Source: Hymenobacter radiodurans (lineage in GTDB: Bacteria; Bacteroidota; Bacteroidia; Cytophagales; Hymenobacteraceae). Taken from it: 64,000 nucleotides of DNA. Numbering within the stretch: position 1 is the stretch's first letter; every line of letters starts with the position of its first letter. The translations under genes were made by a program, and so were the position numbers. Below the pieces are notes generated by a model. That model saw only the letters and a list, made by a program, of their open reading frames with translations, did not search any database and was not told the origin of the DNA. Below, one piece after another: positions 19,640 to 30,200 of the stretch. Location of the stretch: assembly GCF_004355185.1 (NCBI RefSeq), contig NZ_CP037922.1, positions 1,550,001 to 1,614,000 on the forward strand, written 5' to 3'.

Positions 19640-19957
19640 ATGGAAGTCGCCTTTTTCACTGTTAACGCTACGCCAATGCAAAAAATGTTAGCATGCTCCG
19701 TCCGCCAGCTTTTTGTCGCCCCATGTCCGCTGCCAGCAGTAGAGGTTTTTCAAACTAACGTCAGCTCCCCACTTTTGGCTAACACTATTATCCGGGCGCT
19801 CCACACTCGGTTTATAAGCCTCAAAGCCACCTTCGATCTGGACGATTGCGACCGGGTGCTACGGGTGCAAAGCCCGTACGGTGAGCCGGCATTGTGGGAC
19901 CAAGTTGCCGCGATAGTGCGCGGGTTTGGAGTGCAGATTGAGGTGCTGCCTGAGTGA
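19640..19957 (+). CDS. Hypothetical protein, 105 residues
   Basis: The start at 19640 is chosen because AAGGAG lies about ten bases upstream, a rare Shine-Dalgarno-like signal in this window; an earlier ATG at 19571 would add 23 residues. The protein begins MEVAFFTVNATPMQ. It shows an alternating beta/alpha pattern with FDLDDCDRVLRV and a C-terminal IVRGFGVQIEVLP, suggesting a small ferredoxin-like fold as in heavy-metal-associated domains but without the Cys pair. I do not recognise a family. Confidence 0.55.
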   Translation: MEVAFFTVNATPMQKMLACSVRQLFVAPCPLPAVEVFQTNVSSPLLANTIIRALHTRFISLKATFDLDDCDRVLRVQSPYGEPALWDQVAAIVRGFGVQIEVLPE

Positions 19958-20118
19958 ACGATTGTAGATAAAGGGGGGCTTTTTGGTAAATACAATATGA
20001 GAATCGTGTCCAAATTGTCTTGCTAATCAATTAGAAGGCAAGAACTTAAACCCAAGCGCAAACTTGATATTAAGCATTAGCTTTAGGCAAGCATTTTTAG
20101 TGAATTCAATAAACAGCT

Positions 20119-20931
20119 ATGCTTTTCTCAGACCGCCAGTTGGCGCAACGGCTAGAACGGACCGAGGCTAGCGCCAACGCCCAATTCGTGGAGGCCCGCG
20201 CCCGATTATTTCCCGAGAGTCAGGCGCAATGGATAGAGGTAGCCGGCGCCTATGCTATGTACGATGGCGCGGAGTCCTTTCTAACCCAAACGTTCGGGTT
20301 AGGCTTGTTTGGAGAAGTTGAGGCCGCTGATCTGAGTGCATTGGAAGCATTTTTCAAGCAGCGCAATGCACCTGTATACCATGAGATTAGTCCTCTGGCC
20401 GACGCAAGCTTACTGCCTTTGCTCACTCGGCGCGGGTATCAGCCTATGGAATTTACGAGCGTGTTATATCAACCGCTTGCGCTTACCGATAGAGAAACTG
20501 CCCCTTCAAACTCGCGCCTCACAACTCGCTTAGTAGAGGCTGAGGAGAAGGATTTGTGGGCCCGCACCTCGGCTCGTGGGTGGCACACGGAGCATCCCGA
20601 CATGGCAGATTTCTTTCTGGAGTTCGGCCAGATTAGCGCGCAAACCCCGGGAGCCAGCCCTTTCCTCGCGGAGCTGGATGGCCAACCAATTGCGGCTGGC
20701 GGTTTATTTATTTACGACGGCGTAGCCTTGTTAGCGGGTGCCAGTACTGTACCCGAAGGTCGGCGCCAAGGAGCCCAGCAGGCGTTGTTGGATGCGCGTT
20801 TGAGCTACGCTGCCGAACAGGGTTGCAGCCTCGCCATGATGGGCGCATTGCCAGGCAGTCAGTCGCAACGCAATGCCGAAAAGCAAGGGTTTCGTATTGC
20901 GTATACACGCATCAAATGGCAGTTGGCGTAA
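20119..20931 (+). CDS. GNAT-family N-acetyltransferase
   Basis: Protein of 270 residues. The C-terminal half (about 135-270) has the GNAT pattern: a substrate strand FLAELDGQPIAAGGLF, the acetyl-CoA loop VPEGRRQGAQQALL (R/Q-x-x-G-x-G/A type) and a late MMGALPGSQSQRNAEKQGF segment. The N-terminal half may be a degenerate second GNAT domain. The substrate is unknown. It converges on the SDR gene, with only 20 bases between the stops. Confidence 0.8.
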   Translation: MLFSDRQLAQRLERTEASANAQFVEARARLFPESQAQWIEVAGAYAMYDGAESFLTQTFGLGLFGEVEAADLSALEAFFKQRNAPVYHEISPLADASLLPLLTRRGYQPMEFTSVLYQPLALTDRETAPSNSRLTTRLVEAEEKDLWARTSARGWHTEHPDMADFFLEFGQISAQTPGASPFLAELDGQPIAAGGLFIYDGVALLAGASTVPEGRRQGAQQALLDARLSYAAEQGCSLAMMGALPGSQSQRNAEKQGFRIAYTRIKWQLA

Positions 20932-20951
20932 ACCCCAATCTGTCGTCTTCC

Positions 20952-21962
20952 CTAGTCACTTTCTTCTCTTGCCCCGCTGTGCGTGCGGCGCTGCCAGGCA
21001 TAAATACCAGCCGCCACGCCTGCTACAAGTGCCGCTCCCAACCAGGCTTTGCTGCCAGATGAGTTCGAGTCGCCACGGTGCCCGCCCGTAATTTCAGTGC
21101 CGCGTGGAGCAGGTTGGGGGGCAAATATGCTGCCTTCGCTAACTGGCGCCGGATCGGCACGGCGCTGCGCAATCTTGAAAAAGCGCAGCATAGACCACTG
21201 CGTGACGCCCGGCGCCACCGCCCGGAACACCCGCATTACCCGGCCCGACCAGCCCACCATCACGCTGGGCCGGGGCCGCTGAGCCAGAGCCACCAGCGTA
21301 TCGGCGACCAACTGGGGGGCAAATATGGGCGACACAGGTTTTACTACCTTCCCCGAATAATTGGCGCCGTGCTGAAAGCCGGGCGTATCCACAAACGCCG
21401 GATACACGCTGCAAACATGGATATCAGGCGAGTCGAGCAGCTCGGTGCGGAGCGCTTCGGCCATGCCGCGCAGCCCAAACTTACTAGTGATATAAGCCAC
21501 CGTGTACGGCATGGGCACCCAGCCTCCCAATGAGTTCATAAAGATGAGCACCCCGTGCTGCTGACGCCGGAAGTAAGGCAGCACGGCATACGCCCCGTAC
21601 AGATTCCCCAGCAAGTTGACACGCAACACTTGCTCGTGTGCCTCTAGCGGGGTTTTGTCGAATTCGCCTACCGCGCCTGTTCCCACGTTGTTTATCCAGA
21701 CGTCAATTTGCCCCCCAAAGGCGGCAGCGGCTTCCGCCAGCTGAGCTACGGCTTGCGCATCGGTCACATCCGTGGGTACGGGGAGGGCCGCGCCTCCAAG
21801 TCGTTCGCATTCGGCGGCTACTTCAGCCAGCACCTCAGCGCGCCGGGCCGCCAGCACGAGCTTAGCGCCGTGGCGGGCAAATGTGAGGGCCGCAGCCCGG
21901 CCAATACCGCTGGAGGCGCCCGTGATAACCACCGTGGCGCCGCGTAGATTACGCTTGCTCAT
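20952..21962 (-). CDS. Short-chain dehydrogenase/reductase
   Basis: Protein of 336 residues. The cofactor motif TGASSGIG (about 14-21), NNVG in place of the more common NNAG, and the catalytic Ser of MNSLGG with Tyr and Lys of AYITSK define a classical SDR. The basic ARRAE after the second strand suggests NADP(H). A C-terminal extension (about 255-336) ends in a hydrophobic helix (AALVAGVAAGIYAW) and a charged tail, so the enzyme may be membrane-attached. The substrate is unknown. Confidence 0.88.
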   Translation of the reverse strand: MSKRNLRGATVVITGASSGIGRAAALTFARHGAKLVLAARRAEVLAEVAAECERLGGAALPVPTDVTDAQAVAQLAEAAAAFGGQIDVWINNVGTGAVGEFDKTPLEAHEQVLRVNLLGNLYGAYAVLPYFRRQQHGVLIFMNSLGGWVPMPYTVAYITSKFGLRGMAEALRTELLDSPDIHVCSVYPAFVDTPGFQHGANYSGKVVKPVSPIFAPQLVADTLVALAQRPRPSVMVGWSGRVMRVFRAVAPGVTQWSMLRFFKIAQRRADPAPVSEGSIFAPQPAPRGTEITGGHRGDSNSSGSKAWLGAALVAGVAAGIYAWQRRTHSGAREESD

Positions 21963-22045
21963 AACTTGATACGATAGGAGGGAAGTATGCTAAATCTAAC
22001 GGCCCGCTTAAGCATTAGTTATAGTTCAGGTTGTTGCCCCGAGGC

Positions 22046-22795
22046 CTACTTTCGCTTGCCTATGGCATACTGAATGCCCCCCAGAAGATGGCGCAGAAAC
22101 AGCGGCTCTTGGTAACTCTCATTGGTGTGGCCGCCAGCCGTATAAAAAGCCCGGCCACCGTCGAATTCATGGTGCCAAGCTATGGGGTGCGTGGCTCCGT
22201 TGGTGCCGCCGGAGTAGCTGCTCTCATCCAGCGTCGCTAGCACCGTAATGGTGGGCTGAATGTTCTTGAAGTTATACCACTCATCGGTGCGCGGCCAGGC
22301 ATCGGGCAGGAAAGATGTGGCGCTATGCGTCTTGTTGGTTACCCGAATAATAGCTGGCTGAATGGCCGGATGACTGCTAAAATAGGCCCCCACTAGTCGG
22401 TTGTACCAAGGCCAGCCATACTCGGTATCAGTAGCAGCATGAATGCCCACAAAGCCTTTGCCGGAGCGGATATATTGTTCAAAGGCCGCCTGCTGTGCAT
22501 CGTTGAGCACGTCTTGCGTGGTACTCAGAAACACCACGGCGTCGTACTGCTTTAGATTGTCAACGGTGAAGGCGCTAGCGTTTACCGTCGTATCTACTTT
22601 TATCCCGTTTTCCTGCCCCAATTTCTGAATGGCCGCCCGCCCCACGGGAATAGATTCGTGCTTGAAGCCAGCGGTTTTATAAAACACCAAAATAGCGGGC
22701 GTCGGCGTGGCCAATGGCGTAGAATTGGTGGCTGAAGCAGAGCAGCCCAATAAGCTTCCACAAACCAGGAATAGTAGGAGCTGTAGGCTTTTCAT
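22046..22795 (-). CDS. ThuA-domain lipoprotein
   Basis: Protein of 249 residues. The lipoprotein signal ends LLGCSAS. The ThuA fold (glutamine-amidotransferase-like) spans about 33-245, with FYKTAGFKHESI, YDAVVFLSTTQDVL, GKGFVGIHAATDTEYGWPWY and HHEFDGGRAFYTAGGHTNES. ThuA proteins accompany sugar-oxidation and keto-glycoside pathways, and the DUF1080 cluster at 59-64 kb is of that kind, though distant. The precise reaction is not known. Confidence 0.88.
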   Translation of the reverse strand: MKSLQLLLFLVCGSLLGCSASATNSTPLATPTPAILVFYKTAGFKHESIPVGRAAIQKLGQENGIKVDTTVNASAFTVDNLKQYDAVVFLSTTQDVLNDAQQAAFEQYIRSGKGFVGIHAATDTEYGWPWYNRLVGAYFSSHPAIQPAIIRVTNKTHSATSFLPDAWPRTDEWYNFKNIQPTITVLATLDESSYSGGTNGATHPIAWHHEFDGGRAFYTAGGHTNESYQEPLFLRHLLGGIQYAIGKRK

Positions 22796-22865
22796 AGGAT
22801 GGAAGTAGAGAGGAAAGAATTAAAAGTGCAGCGAGCCATTAATTGTGTCAAACCGACTAGAGAAA

Positions 22866-23306
22866 CTATTCTGATGTAAAGTATTTAGCCGTCAACTGGC
22901 TCCTAATCAACGCTGGAAGAGGCTGGCCTGTCTGCCAACTTAGCAGCAGCTTCTGTTCACGTTTATGACTGTACTGAAGGAGATTGTAAATACTGGCCCC
23001 GGCAAATCCTCCGCCTGCGCTAGTCACTGCCGTCGTTGCCAAACTGGGTAGCGTACTATCTGTTTTGAGCATTACTGGAAACCAAAACGCTGTAAAGCCT
23101 ACGCCAAATAGGGCTCCAAGTCGGGAGTGCTGGCGTTGTTCCTGAAACAGCCGGCGAACGGCTTGTACAGTATCGGCCTGCGCCATTTGAGGCTGGGCAA
23201 CGATTGCTCCAATAACTGGCGTAGGAATAGTGGTTTGTGCGACGGAGGGAAGCGCCGAAATTGATAGTAATAGGATGATTGCCCCACTGCATAAAGTCCG
23301 TTTCAT
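22866..23306 (-). CDS. Hypothetical exported protein with two hydrophobic segments
   Basis: Protein of 146 residues. The signal peptide ends at PSVAQ. A Gln-rich helix (RRLFQEQRQHSRLGAL) is followed by two hydrophobic segments (about 63-82 and 90-110; GVGFTAFWFPVML and TTAVTSAGGGFAGASIY). No family recognised. It has the same orientation as the ThuA gene, which starts 70 bases downstream of its stop. Confidence 0.6.
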   Translation of the reverse strand: MKRTLCSGAIILLLSISALPSVAQTTIPTPVIGAIVAQPQMAQADTVQAVRRLFQEQRQHSRLGALFGVGFTAFWFPVMLKTDSTLPSLATTAVTSAGGGFAGASIYNLLQYSHKREQKLLLSWQTGQPLPALIRSQLTAKYFTSE

Positions 23307-23494
23307 AAATAGCTTTGTATTAGGGTATATAGGTATTTATAAGGCTGAACGCTAGTATTCTACAAAAAGGTATAGGGTTCGGTAGTCTATTTCAAAAGGG
23401 TTATAACAGCCAAGCTGATACGAGTTGGTTACTAGTAGAGGCGAAGAACCGGATGCGTCTCCACTCAGGAAAAACGCGTCACTAGCTTTCTAGC

Positions 23495-23502
23495 TACCTT
23501 CG
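23495..23502 (+). promoter_or_regulatory. Probable -7 box for the M61 peptidase gene
   Basis: TACCTTCG differs at one base from TAnnTTTG and lies 35 bases before the ATG at 23538. The same octamer precedes the response-regulator start near 3.48 kb on the other strand. Confidence 0.35.
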
Positions 23503-23537
23503 CTTAGTTCATTCTCGTTTCTAATTCCACCCCTAGC

Positions 23538-25352
23538 ATGCCTTCATTCTTTCGCACCGCCACCTTGGCGGCCTTGCTGGCCACGACTGCGCCCGCCGTA
23601 CAGGCCCAATCCGTTAAGGAGCTAACCTACACCGTCACGATGGACCCGGCGGCCAACAGCAACGAGTTTCAGGTGAAGCTTCAGCTGCCTAAGCTCAAGA
23701 AGTCGCAGGATATCTACCAGTTTGCGGCCACCGCACCCGGTACCTACCAGGTAATGGATATGGGTCGCTTTGTCAGCAAGTTTGAGGCATTCGATGCCAA
23801 GGGCAAACCGCTGGGGGCCAAAAAGCTATCTACCAATCAGTGGCAGCTTGACAACCCCAAGAAGACCCGCGAAATCCGCTACACCATTGCCGAAACTTGG
23901 GATACGAAGGTGGAGGAGCACCCGATCTATCTCATGTGCGGCTCGTCATTGGAGGCTGACCACGCCTTGCTCAACGGCCAGACCATTCTGGGCTACCCCG
24001 AGGATATGCAAGGCAAGCCCTTGCGCCTTAAGCTAGAGCACCCCAAGGAGTGGAAGGTAGGCACCGTGCTGGTGCCCGACGCGCAAGGCTACTACCGCCT
24101 CGACGACTACGACCACGCCGTTGATTCGCCCATTCTGCTGGGTCGCCTCACCGAAGCCAGCACCAAGCTCGGCGACGCCGATGTGGCCCTCTATTGCTAC
24201 TCCGCCACCGATCAGGTGCAGGCCCAACCGCTACTCGGCTACATGCAGAAGATGCTGAATGCCGCCCAAGCCTTTCTGGGGGGCAATTTGCCGGTGAAGC
24301 GCTACGCTTTCCTGTATCATTTCGCCGACAAATCAGCCGGTGCTTGGGAGCACTCTTATAGCTCAGAGTACGTGCTGCGCGAAACGCCGCTCAATGCTGA
24401 AAGTGCTCAAAACGTAGTGGATATAGCTGCCCACGAGTTCTTTCACATCGTGACGCCGCTCAACATTCACTCCGAAATTATCGAGCAGTTCAACTTCGTA
24501 AACCCGACCGGCTCGGAGCACTTGTGGCTATACGAAGGCGTTACGGAGTGGGCTTCCCACACTATGCAGCTGCGTGGTGGCCTCGTTTCGCTCGATGACT
24601 ATCTGGAAACCTTGCACGACAAGGTCGTCTACAACCAAACCCGCGCCGATACGACTTACAGTCTCAGCAAACTGGGTCTGAACTCGTTTGGCGACGAGGG
24701 CCAGAAGCAGTACGGCAACATTTACCAGCGCGGTGCGCTTACTGCCACCTTGCTCGATTTGCGCCTGCTGGAGCTGAGCGGCGGCAAGCGTGGCCTGCGT
24801 GAAGTGTTGCTGGAACTGGCCAAGAAATACGGCCCCAACAAGCCCATCAGCGAGAAGAACTTCTTCCAGGATTTCACCCAGCTCACCTATCCCGAAATCG
24901 GCGACTTCTTTGCCCGCTACATTCAGAAGGCCGAGCCGCTGCCTTTGCAGGAATACTTCGCCAAAGTGGGCATTCGCTACGACCGCGCCCTGCGCTCCGG
25001 CCGCCAGATCGCCACTATCGGGCAAGCATCCTATCAAGTTCAGGGAGATGAAGTTTATGTAACCGCGCCTAGTGCTCCGATGAAAGCGGCTGGCATTCGG
25101 GAAGGCGACCAGATCGGGGGCCTCGACGGCACGTTCGTAGATAGGCGCAACTTCGCTTCGGTCATCAGTAAGGTGCGGGAGCGGACGCCCAATACCGAGT
25201 TGCCTCTCACTATTCGCCGGGACGGCAAAGAGCAGATTGTGCGCGTGCGCCTCGCAGCTACGGACGAAGTAAAAAGCTACGCTTTCGTGCCCAACCCCGC
25301 TGCCACGCCCGCTCAGCTAGCGTTGCGCGAGGCCTGGATGAAGAATTTGTAA
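23538..25352 (+). CDS. Exported M61-family metallopeptidase with PDZ domain
   Basis: Protein of 604 residues. The signal peptide ends at AVQAQ. An N-terminal beta-rich M61 domain (about 27-190) precedes the gluzincin catalytic domain. The zinc motif is AAHEFFH (about 298-304), with the third ligand Glu in LYEGVTEWASH. A PDZ domain (about 505-585) contains GIREGDQIGGLDGTFVD. Glycyl aminopeptidases of this family cleave N-terminal Gly or Ala in the periplasm or outside the cell. It is monocistronic: a terminator follows at once. Confidence 0.9.
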   Translation: MPSFFRTATLAALLATTAPAVQAQSVKELTYTVTMDPAANSNEFQVKLQLPKLKKSQDIYQFAATAPGTYQVMDMGRFVSKFEAFDAKGKPLGAKKLSTNQWQLDNPKKTREIRYTIAETWDTKVEEHPIYLMCGSSLEADHALLNGQTILGYPEDMQGKPLRLKLEHPKEWKVGTVLVPDAQGYYRLDDYDHAVDSPILLGRLTEASTKLGDADVALYCYSATDQVQAQPLLGYMQKMLNAAQAFLGGNLPVKRYAFLYHFADKSAGAWEHSYSSEYVLRETPLNAESAQNVVDIAAHEFFHIVTPLNIHSEIIEQFNFVNPTGSEHLWLYEGVTEWASHTMQLRGGLVSLDDYLETLHDKVVYNQTRADTTYSLSKLGLNSFGDEGQKQYGNIYQRGALTATLLDLRLLELSGGKRGLREVLLELAKKYGPNKPISEKNFFQDFTQLTYPEIGDFFARYIQKAEPLPLQEYFAKVGIRYDRALRSGRQIATIGQASYQVQGDEVYVTAPSAPMKAAGIREGDQIGGLDGTFVDRRNFASVISKVRERTPNTELPLTIRRDGKEQIVRVRLAATDEVKSYAFVPNPAATPAQLALREAWMKNL

Positions 25353-25377
25353 TACTTCTTTTTGGTCGGACACAAGG

Positions 25378-25416
25378 TAAAAAAGCTCCAGCTACTTCAG
25401 CAGCTGGAGCTTTTTA
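25378..25416 (+). terminator. Rho-independent terminator after the M61 gene
   Basis: AAAAAGCTCCAGCT pairs with AGCTGGAGCTTTTT around a short loop, leaving a T run, 26 bases after the stop codon. Confidence 0.9.
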
Positions 25417-25591
25417 CTGTTTGAAACGCTTATGATCTGACAGACAGTACGCTACATCAGGTGAACGACTAAACACAGTAATAATGCGCATTGGGCTGAA
25501 TGAGTAGCGTATCCTGTGTGTTCATCGTATTCAGTACATCAGCAGTAGGTGAAAGGCGGCATGCTTCGGCTGACCGTTATAACGAATAGAT

Positions 25592-27190
25592 ATGTCCTTA
25601 AATACGCAGCAATTAGATCAAGCCGATTTTCAGAACTCCTTTGTGGAGGAGCTGCGCGGTGAAGCATCTCGCAATAAAAACCCGCGCCAAGTACCTGGCT
25701 ACCATTACTCGCGCATTGAGCCCACACCCGTCCGCGACCCGCATCTGTTGGCTTGGTCCGATGATCTGGGGGGCTTTTTAGGCATCGCCCGCCCAGCTGA
25801 GCGCGGCCCGGCCGTAGATGCCTTGGCCGGCAACCTCGTCACGGATAGCATGAAGCCATTTGCGGCCCGTTACGGCGGACACCAATTTGGCCACTGGGCG
25901 GGTCAGCTCGGCGATGGGCGCGCTATTTCCTTGGGCGAGCTTAAGGCTACCGATGGCTCGACGTGGGAAATTCAGCTGAAAGGCGCCGGCCCTACGCCGT
26001 ACTCTCGCCGCGCCGATGGTCGCGCTGTGCTGCGCTCATCGCTGCGAGAGTTTTTGTGCTCTGAAGCCATGTATTATCTCGGCGTGCCCACCACGCGGGC
26101 GCTCAGCCTGGTAGGAACCGGCGATACGGTGGTGCGCGATATGTTCTACAACGGCAATCCGCAGGATGAGCCGGGCGCTGTGGTAGCGCGAGTGGCGACA
26201 ACGTTTATTCGCTTCGGCAACTTCCAAATGATGGCCGTGGCCGGCGAGATGGACAACCTGCGCGCCCTCGCCGATTATGTAATTCAACATTTCTATCCCG
26301 AGTTGGGCGCACCTTCGCCGGAAGTGTACATGCGCTGGTTTGAGGAAGTATGTCGGCGCACGGCCGTCATGATTGCGCAATGGATGTCGGTGGGCTTCGT
26401 GCACGGAGTGATGAACACCGATAATATGTCTATTCTCGGCCTCACCATCGACTACGGCCCCTACGGCTGGCTGGAGCCGTATGACCTTGATTGGACGCCC
26501 AACACCACCGATTTCAGTAGCCGCCGCTATGCCTTTGGCCAGCAGCCCCAGGTGGCGCTCTGGAATCTGTACCAGCTGGCGCGGGCCATTGTGCCGCTGG
26601 TAAAAGAGCCAGAAGCGCTGCGTGAAAGCCTCGATCAGTACACCAAAACCTTGGCCGAAACCCGCCATGCCATGATGATGCGCAAGCTGGGTCTTACGAC
26701 TCAAGCGTCAGATGATCAGACCTTAATTGAAGCGCTGCTCGAAGCCCTCGCCGAGTCGCAAGTGGACATGACGATATTCTTCCGCCGCCTCTCGCAGGCT
26801 GCACCGGCTTTGATTTCAAGCCCAGAAAACCAAGTGACTTTGTTCCAGGAGATAATCCAGGCTGCATCGTACGGCACATCGCCCGAAGGCGAGCAGCTGT
26901 TGACTCAATGGTTGCAGCGTTATGCCGACCGGCTCCGTCAAGAGCCTGCCGATCAGGCTTCAATTCGCGAAAGTATGCTCAGCGCCAACCCAAAGTATGT
27001 ACTGCGCAATTACTTGGCGCAGCAAGCCATTGAAGCCGCCGAAACCGGTGACTTATCGGTGCTAAACAGGCTGATGGAAGTACTTAAAACACCGTTTGCC
27101 GAGCAGCCGGAGCACGATGAGCTAGCCGCCAAACGTCCCGACTGGGCACGGACCAAGGCTGGGTGTGCAACGTTGTCATGTAGCTCTTAG
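25592..27190 (+). CDS. selO: Protein adenylyltransferase SelO (YdiU/UPF0061 pseudokinase)
   Basis: Protein of 532 residues, a usual length. The flipped-ATP kinase-like fold is shown by ARYGGHQFGHWAGQLGDGRA, the substrate Lys in WEIQLKGAGPTPYSRRADGR, REFLCSEAM, and the active-site Asn and Asp in GVMNTDNMSILG and IDYGPYG. The C terminus ends CATLSCSS, the conserved Cys-containing tail. SelO transfers AMP to Ser, Thr or Tyr of proteins and is linked to redox stress. The SNF2 gene follows 83 bases later, behind its own promoter-like box. Confidence 0.93.
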   Translation: MSLNTQQLDQADFQNSFVEELRGEASRNKNPRQVPGYHYSRIEPTPVRDPHLLAWSDDLGGFLGIARPAERGPAVDALAGNLVTDSMKPFAARYGGHQFGHWAGQLGDGRAISLGELKATDGSTWEIQLKGAGPTPYSRRADGRAVLRSSLREFLCSEAMYYLGVPTTRALSLVGTGDTVVRDMFYNGNPQDEPGAVVARVATTFIRFGNFQMMAVAGEMDNLRALADYVIQHFYPELGAPSPEVYMRWFEEVCRRTAVMIAQWMSVGFVHGVMNTDNMSILGLTIDYGPYGWLEPYDLDWTPNTTDFSSRRYAFGQQPQVALWNLYQLARAIVPLVKEPEALRESLDQYTKTLAETRHAMMMRKLGLTTQASDDQTLIEALLEALAESQVDMTIFFRRLSQAAPALISSPENQVTLFQEIIQAASYGTSPEGEQLLTQWLQRYADRLRQEPADQASIRESMLSANPKYVLRNYLAQQAIEAAETGDLSVLNRLMEVLKTPFAEQPEHDELAAKRPDWARTKAGCATLSCSS

Positions 27191-27225
27191 GAGATAGCCA
27201 AGACCAAAAGCGTGCTGATGGAAGT

Positions 27226-27233
27226 TACCTTTG
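27226..27233 (+). promoter_or_regulatory. Bacteroidota -7 box before the SNF2 gene
   Basis: TACCTTTG matches the TAnnTTTG consensus exactly, 41 bases before the ATG at 27274. No good -33 TTTG is seen. Confidence 0.45.
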
Positions 27234-27273
27234 CCGGGTAGCCTCCGTCAGCGCGCTTTGTGCTGCTTACTGC

Positions 27274-30200
27274 ATGTTAAAATCTGAGGAATCGCATTCG
27301 TTTTCGGCGGCCGGGCCGCATCCGCACAAGTATGTGCTGCCGGCTATAACTGTAACCGAGCTGACGAGTACAGTTGTTGGGCTGCATTGCGTGGGCTTAC
27401 CACCTACGGATAGCCGCATGTTGGCAGCCATTCAGCCTGAAACACTGGTGCTGGATAGTGGCACGTTTACTAGCGTAGCGCACGCGGCCAGTGAGCTGCG
27501 GTTTCCGACGGTAGTGGTGCAGCAAAATGGCCCAGACTTGGTAATGTCTTGTGCCTGTACTATTCCGAAGACAAGCTTGTGCGAGCATCAGGCGCTAGTG
27601 CTGCTCAGCATTGTGCAGCGCAAAGAGCTTCGCCTGTTTTTTGATAAACCGGCGCGCTATGCCTTCCTGCGCACCCTGGCCCGCGACTATGGTCTGGAGC
27701 AGGCAGATGATCTTGATGCTCATTTCGAGTTGATCTATAGCCGTCCATCGTCAGTTGCCGCAGTGCCTCGACGACCTGATTTATATGCCGTTACGGCCGC
27801 AACCAAGCAGGAATTGATAACGCAGTTGCTCCCTGCGAAACGTGGGCCAGCGGCAGATTTGCCCCCCAGCCACCAGTTGCTAGTGTTGAGCAAGCACCGC
27901 TACTACGGTCACCTGACTATCTACTTAGCCGAGGCGACCATGACGGCTACGGGCAAGGTCAAAAACCCGGTGAATGTCATCAATCCGCTGGATGGCATCT
28001 GGCAGCTTCAGCACCCCGACGAGGTTAAGTTTTACACCGCCATTTCCCACTTTCAGCGCAACTACGAAGACACCCGCACGAGTGCCGCTATCAGTGCCTT
28101 GCGAGCGGTGGTGCAGAACCCCGCTGGCCTGCCGGTGTACGCGCACAACACGAGTGTTTCCGACAATATCACGGCCCAGTCTGTTACGCCGGTGAAGCTC
28201 CGGCACACCAAGCTAGACCTGCGTATACTGGTGGAGCAGCAGGGTGATTATTACCAAGTTAGTGGTAAGCTGTGGCTCCACGATCAGCCCTTCGATCTGA
28301 AAGGCCTTTCGATTCAGTACGAGTATTTTGTGGCCGTGCATGGGGCTTTGTACTTGCTCGACGACTTGGATGTGTGGCGCGTGGTGGAGTTTTTTCAAAA
28401 GCGCAATAACACCCTGCTTATTCACCACTCGAAGTTCGGCGAGTTTCAACGCGACGTGCTGGCTAACCTGGAAAACCGTCTGCACATCACCTACGGCTAT
28501 ATGCGGCCCGCTACGCCGAAGCAGTTGGTGGAAAGTGGTTTTAATGAAGCGCCAGAGCTGCTGCTGTACCTCTCTGATGCTGGTGGGCACGTGGAGCTGC
28601 TGCCCGTGATGCGCTACGGACCCACGGAGGTATCCATTTTGTCGCGGCGGCAGCTGTATGCTACCGACGAGTTGGGCCGGACCTTTGTGCTGGCGCGGGA
28701 TGCGGCGGCGGAGAACAGCTTCTTGGCGGCTTTGCTGCGTCATTACCCCGACTTTCAGGAGCAAGTCAATCAGGAAAGTCTGTACGTGCCGAAAAGTCAG
28801 TTTTTGCAGGGAGAATGGTTTCTGGATGCCTTTGAGGATTGGCGCAACTTAAGCATCACCATCTTGGGCTTTAATCAGCTCAAGAGCAACACATACAACC
28901 CCAACAAAGCCCACGTCACGGTGCGCGTGACGGGCGAAAATAACTGGTTTGATACCGTGCTGCGGGTGCGCTTTGGCAAGCAAGAGGCGTCTATGCGAAA
29001 CCTGCACAAAGCCATTCGCAACAAGAGCCGCTACGTGCAGCTCGACGATGGCACCCGCGGCATTTTGCCCCAGGAATGGGTCGAGAAGTTTGCGAGCTAT
29101 TTCGCGGCGGGCGAGGTAGTCGAGGATCGGATTCGGACGCCTAGCATCAGCTTTGCCACTCTCGAAGAGCTGTACGAGCCAGAGGCGCTGCTACCCAATG
29201 CCCAAAACCAATTAGCGCGCTACAAAGCCGCGGTGGCTGATTTTGCTGGCATCAAGCCCGTGAATTTGCCCCCCGACTTGCACGCTACCCTGCGCGATTA
29301 CCAGCACCAGGGTCTGAACTGGCTGAACTTCCTGGATACCTTCAATTTCGGCGGCTGCCTGGCCGACGATATGGGCCTCGGTAAAACCTTGCAAGTGCTG
29401 GCCTTTATCCTGCTGCAGCGCGAAAAAAGCCCCCCAGGCGCTAACCTGGTCGTGGTGCCGACTTCGCTCGTGTTTAACTGGCTGGCAGAGGTCGAAAAGT
29501 TTGCGCCCTCGCTGCGTGTCCACGTCCTGCACGGCGCCGACCGTGGCCTGCACACCCGCGAGTTTGATGCCTGCGACATCGTGCTGACGACCTATAATAC
29601 TATCGTATCGGATATTCGGTGGCTAAAGGAGTATCGTTTCAACTACGTGTTTTTGGATGAAGCTCAGGCCATTAAAAACCCGGATTCTCAGCGCTACCGG
29701 GTTGCTTGTTTGCTACAATCACGCAACCGCGTGGTGCTGACCGGCACGCCCGTTGAGAACAATACCTACGACCTGTACGGGCAGCTTTCCTTTGCTTGTC
29801 CTGGCCTGCTGGGCAGTCGGCAGCACTTCCAAGACTTGTATGCCGCGCCCATCGACAAGTTCAAAGACGCAAAACGGGCGCGAGCGCTCCAGCGCAAAAT
29901 AAACCCCTTCGTGCTGCGCCGCACCAAGGCCCAGGTAGCCGCCGAGCTGCCCGACAAAACGGAAATGGTGCTTTACTGCGAGATGGGCGCTGAGCAGCGG
30001 CGGGTGTATGAGGCCTGCAAGCAAGAGTATCGGGCGAAGCTGATGGAGCTGCACGAAGAAACACCCGGCAAAAGCAGCCTGCATATTTTGCAGGGCCTCA
30101 CCAAATTGCGCCAGATTTGTAATGCGCCGGCCTTGCTGCGCGAACAGGAATACTACGGCTCGGCGTCGGCTAAGATGGAGGTGTTGTTGGAGGAAATCAG

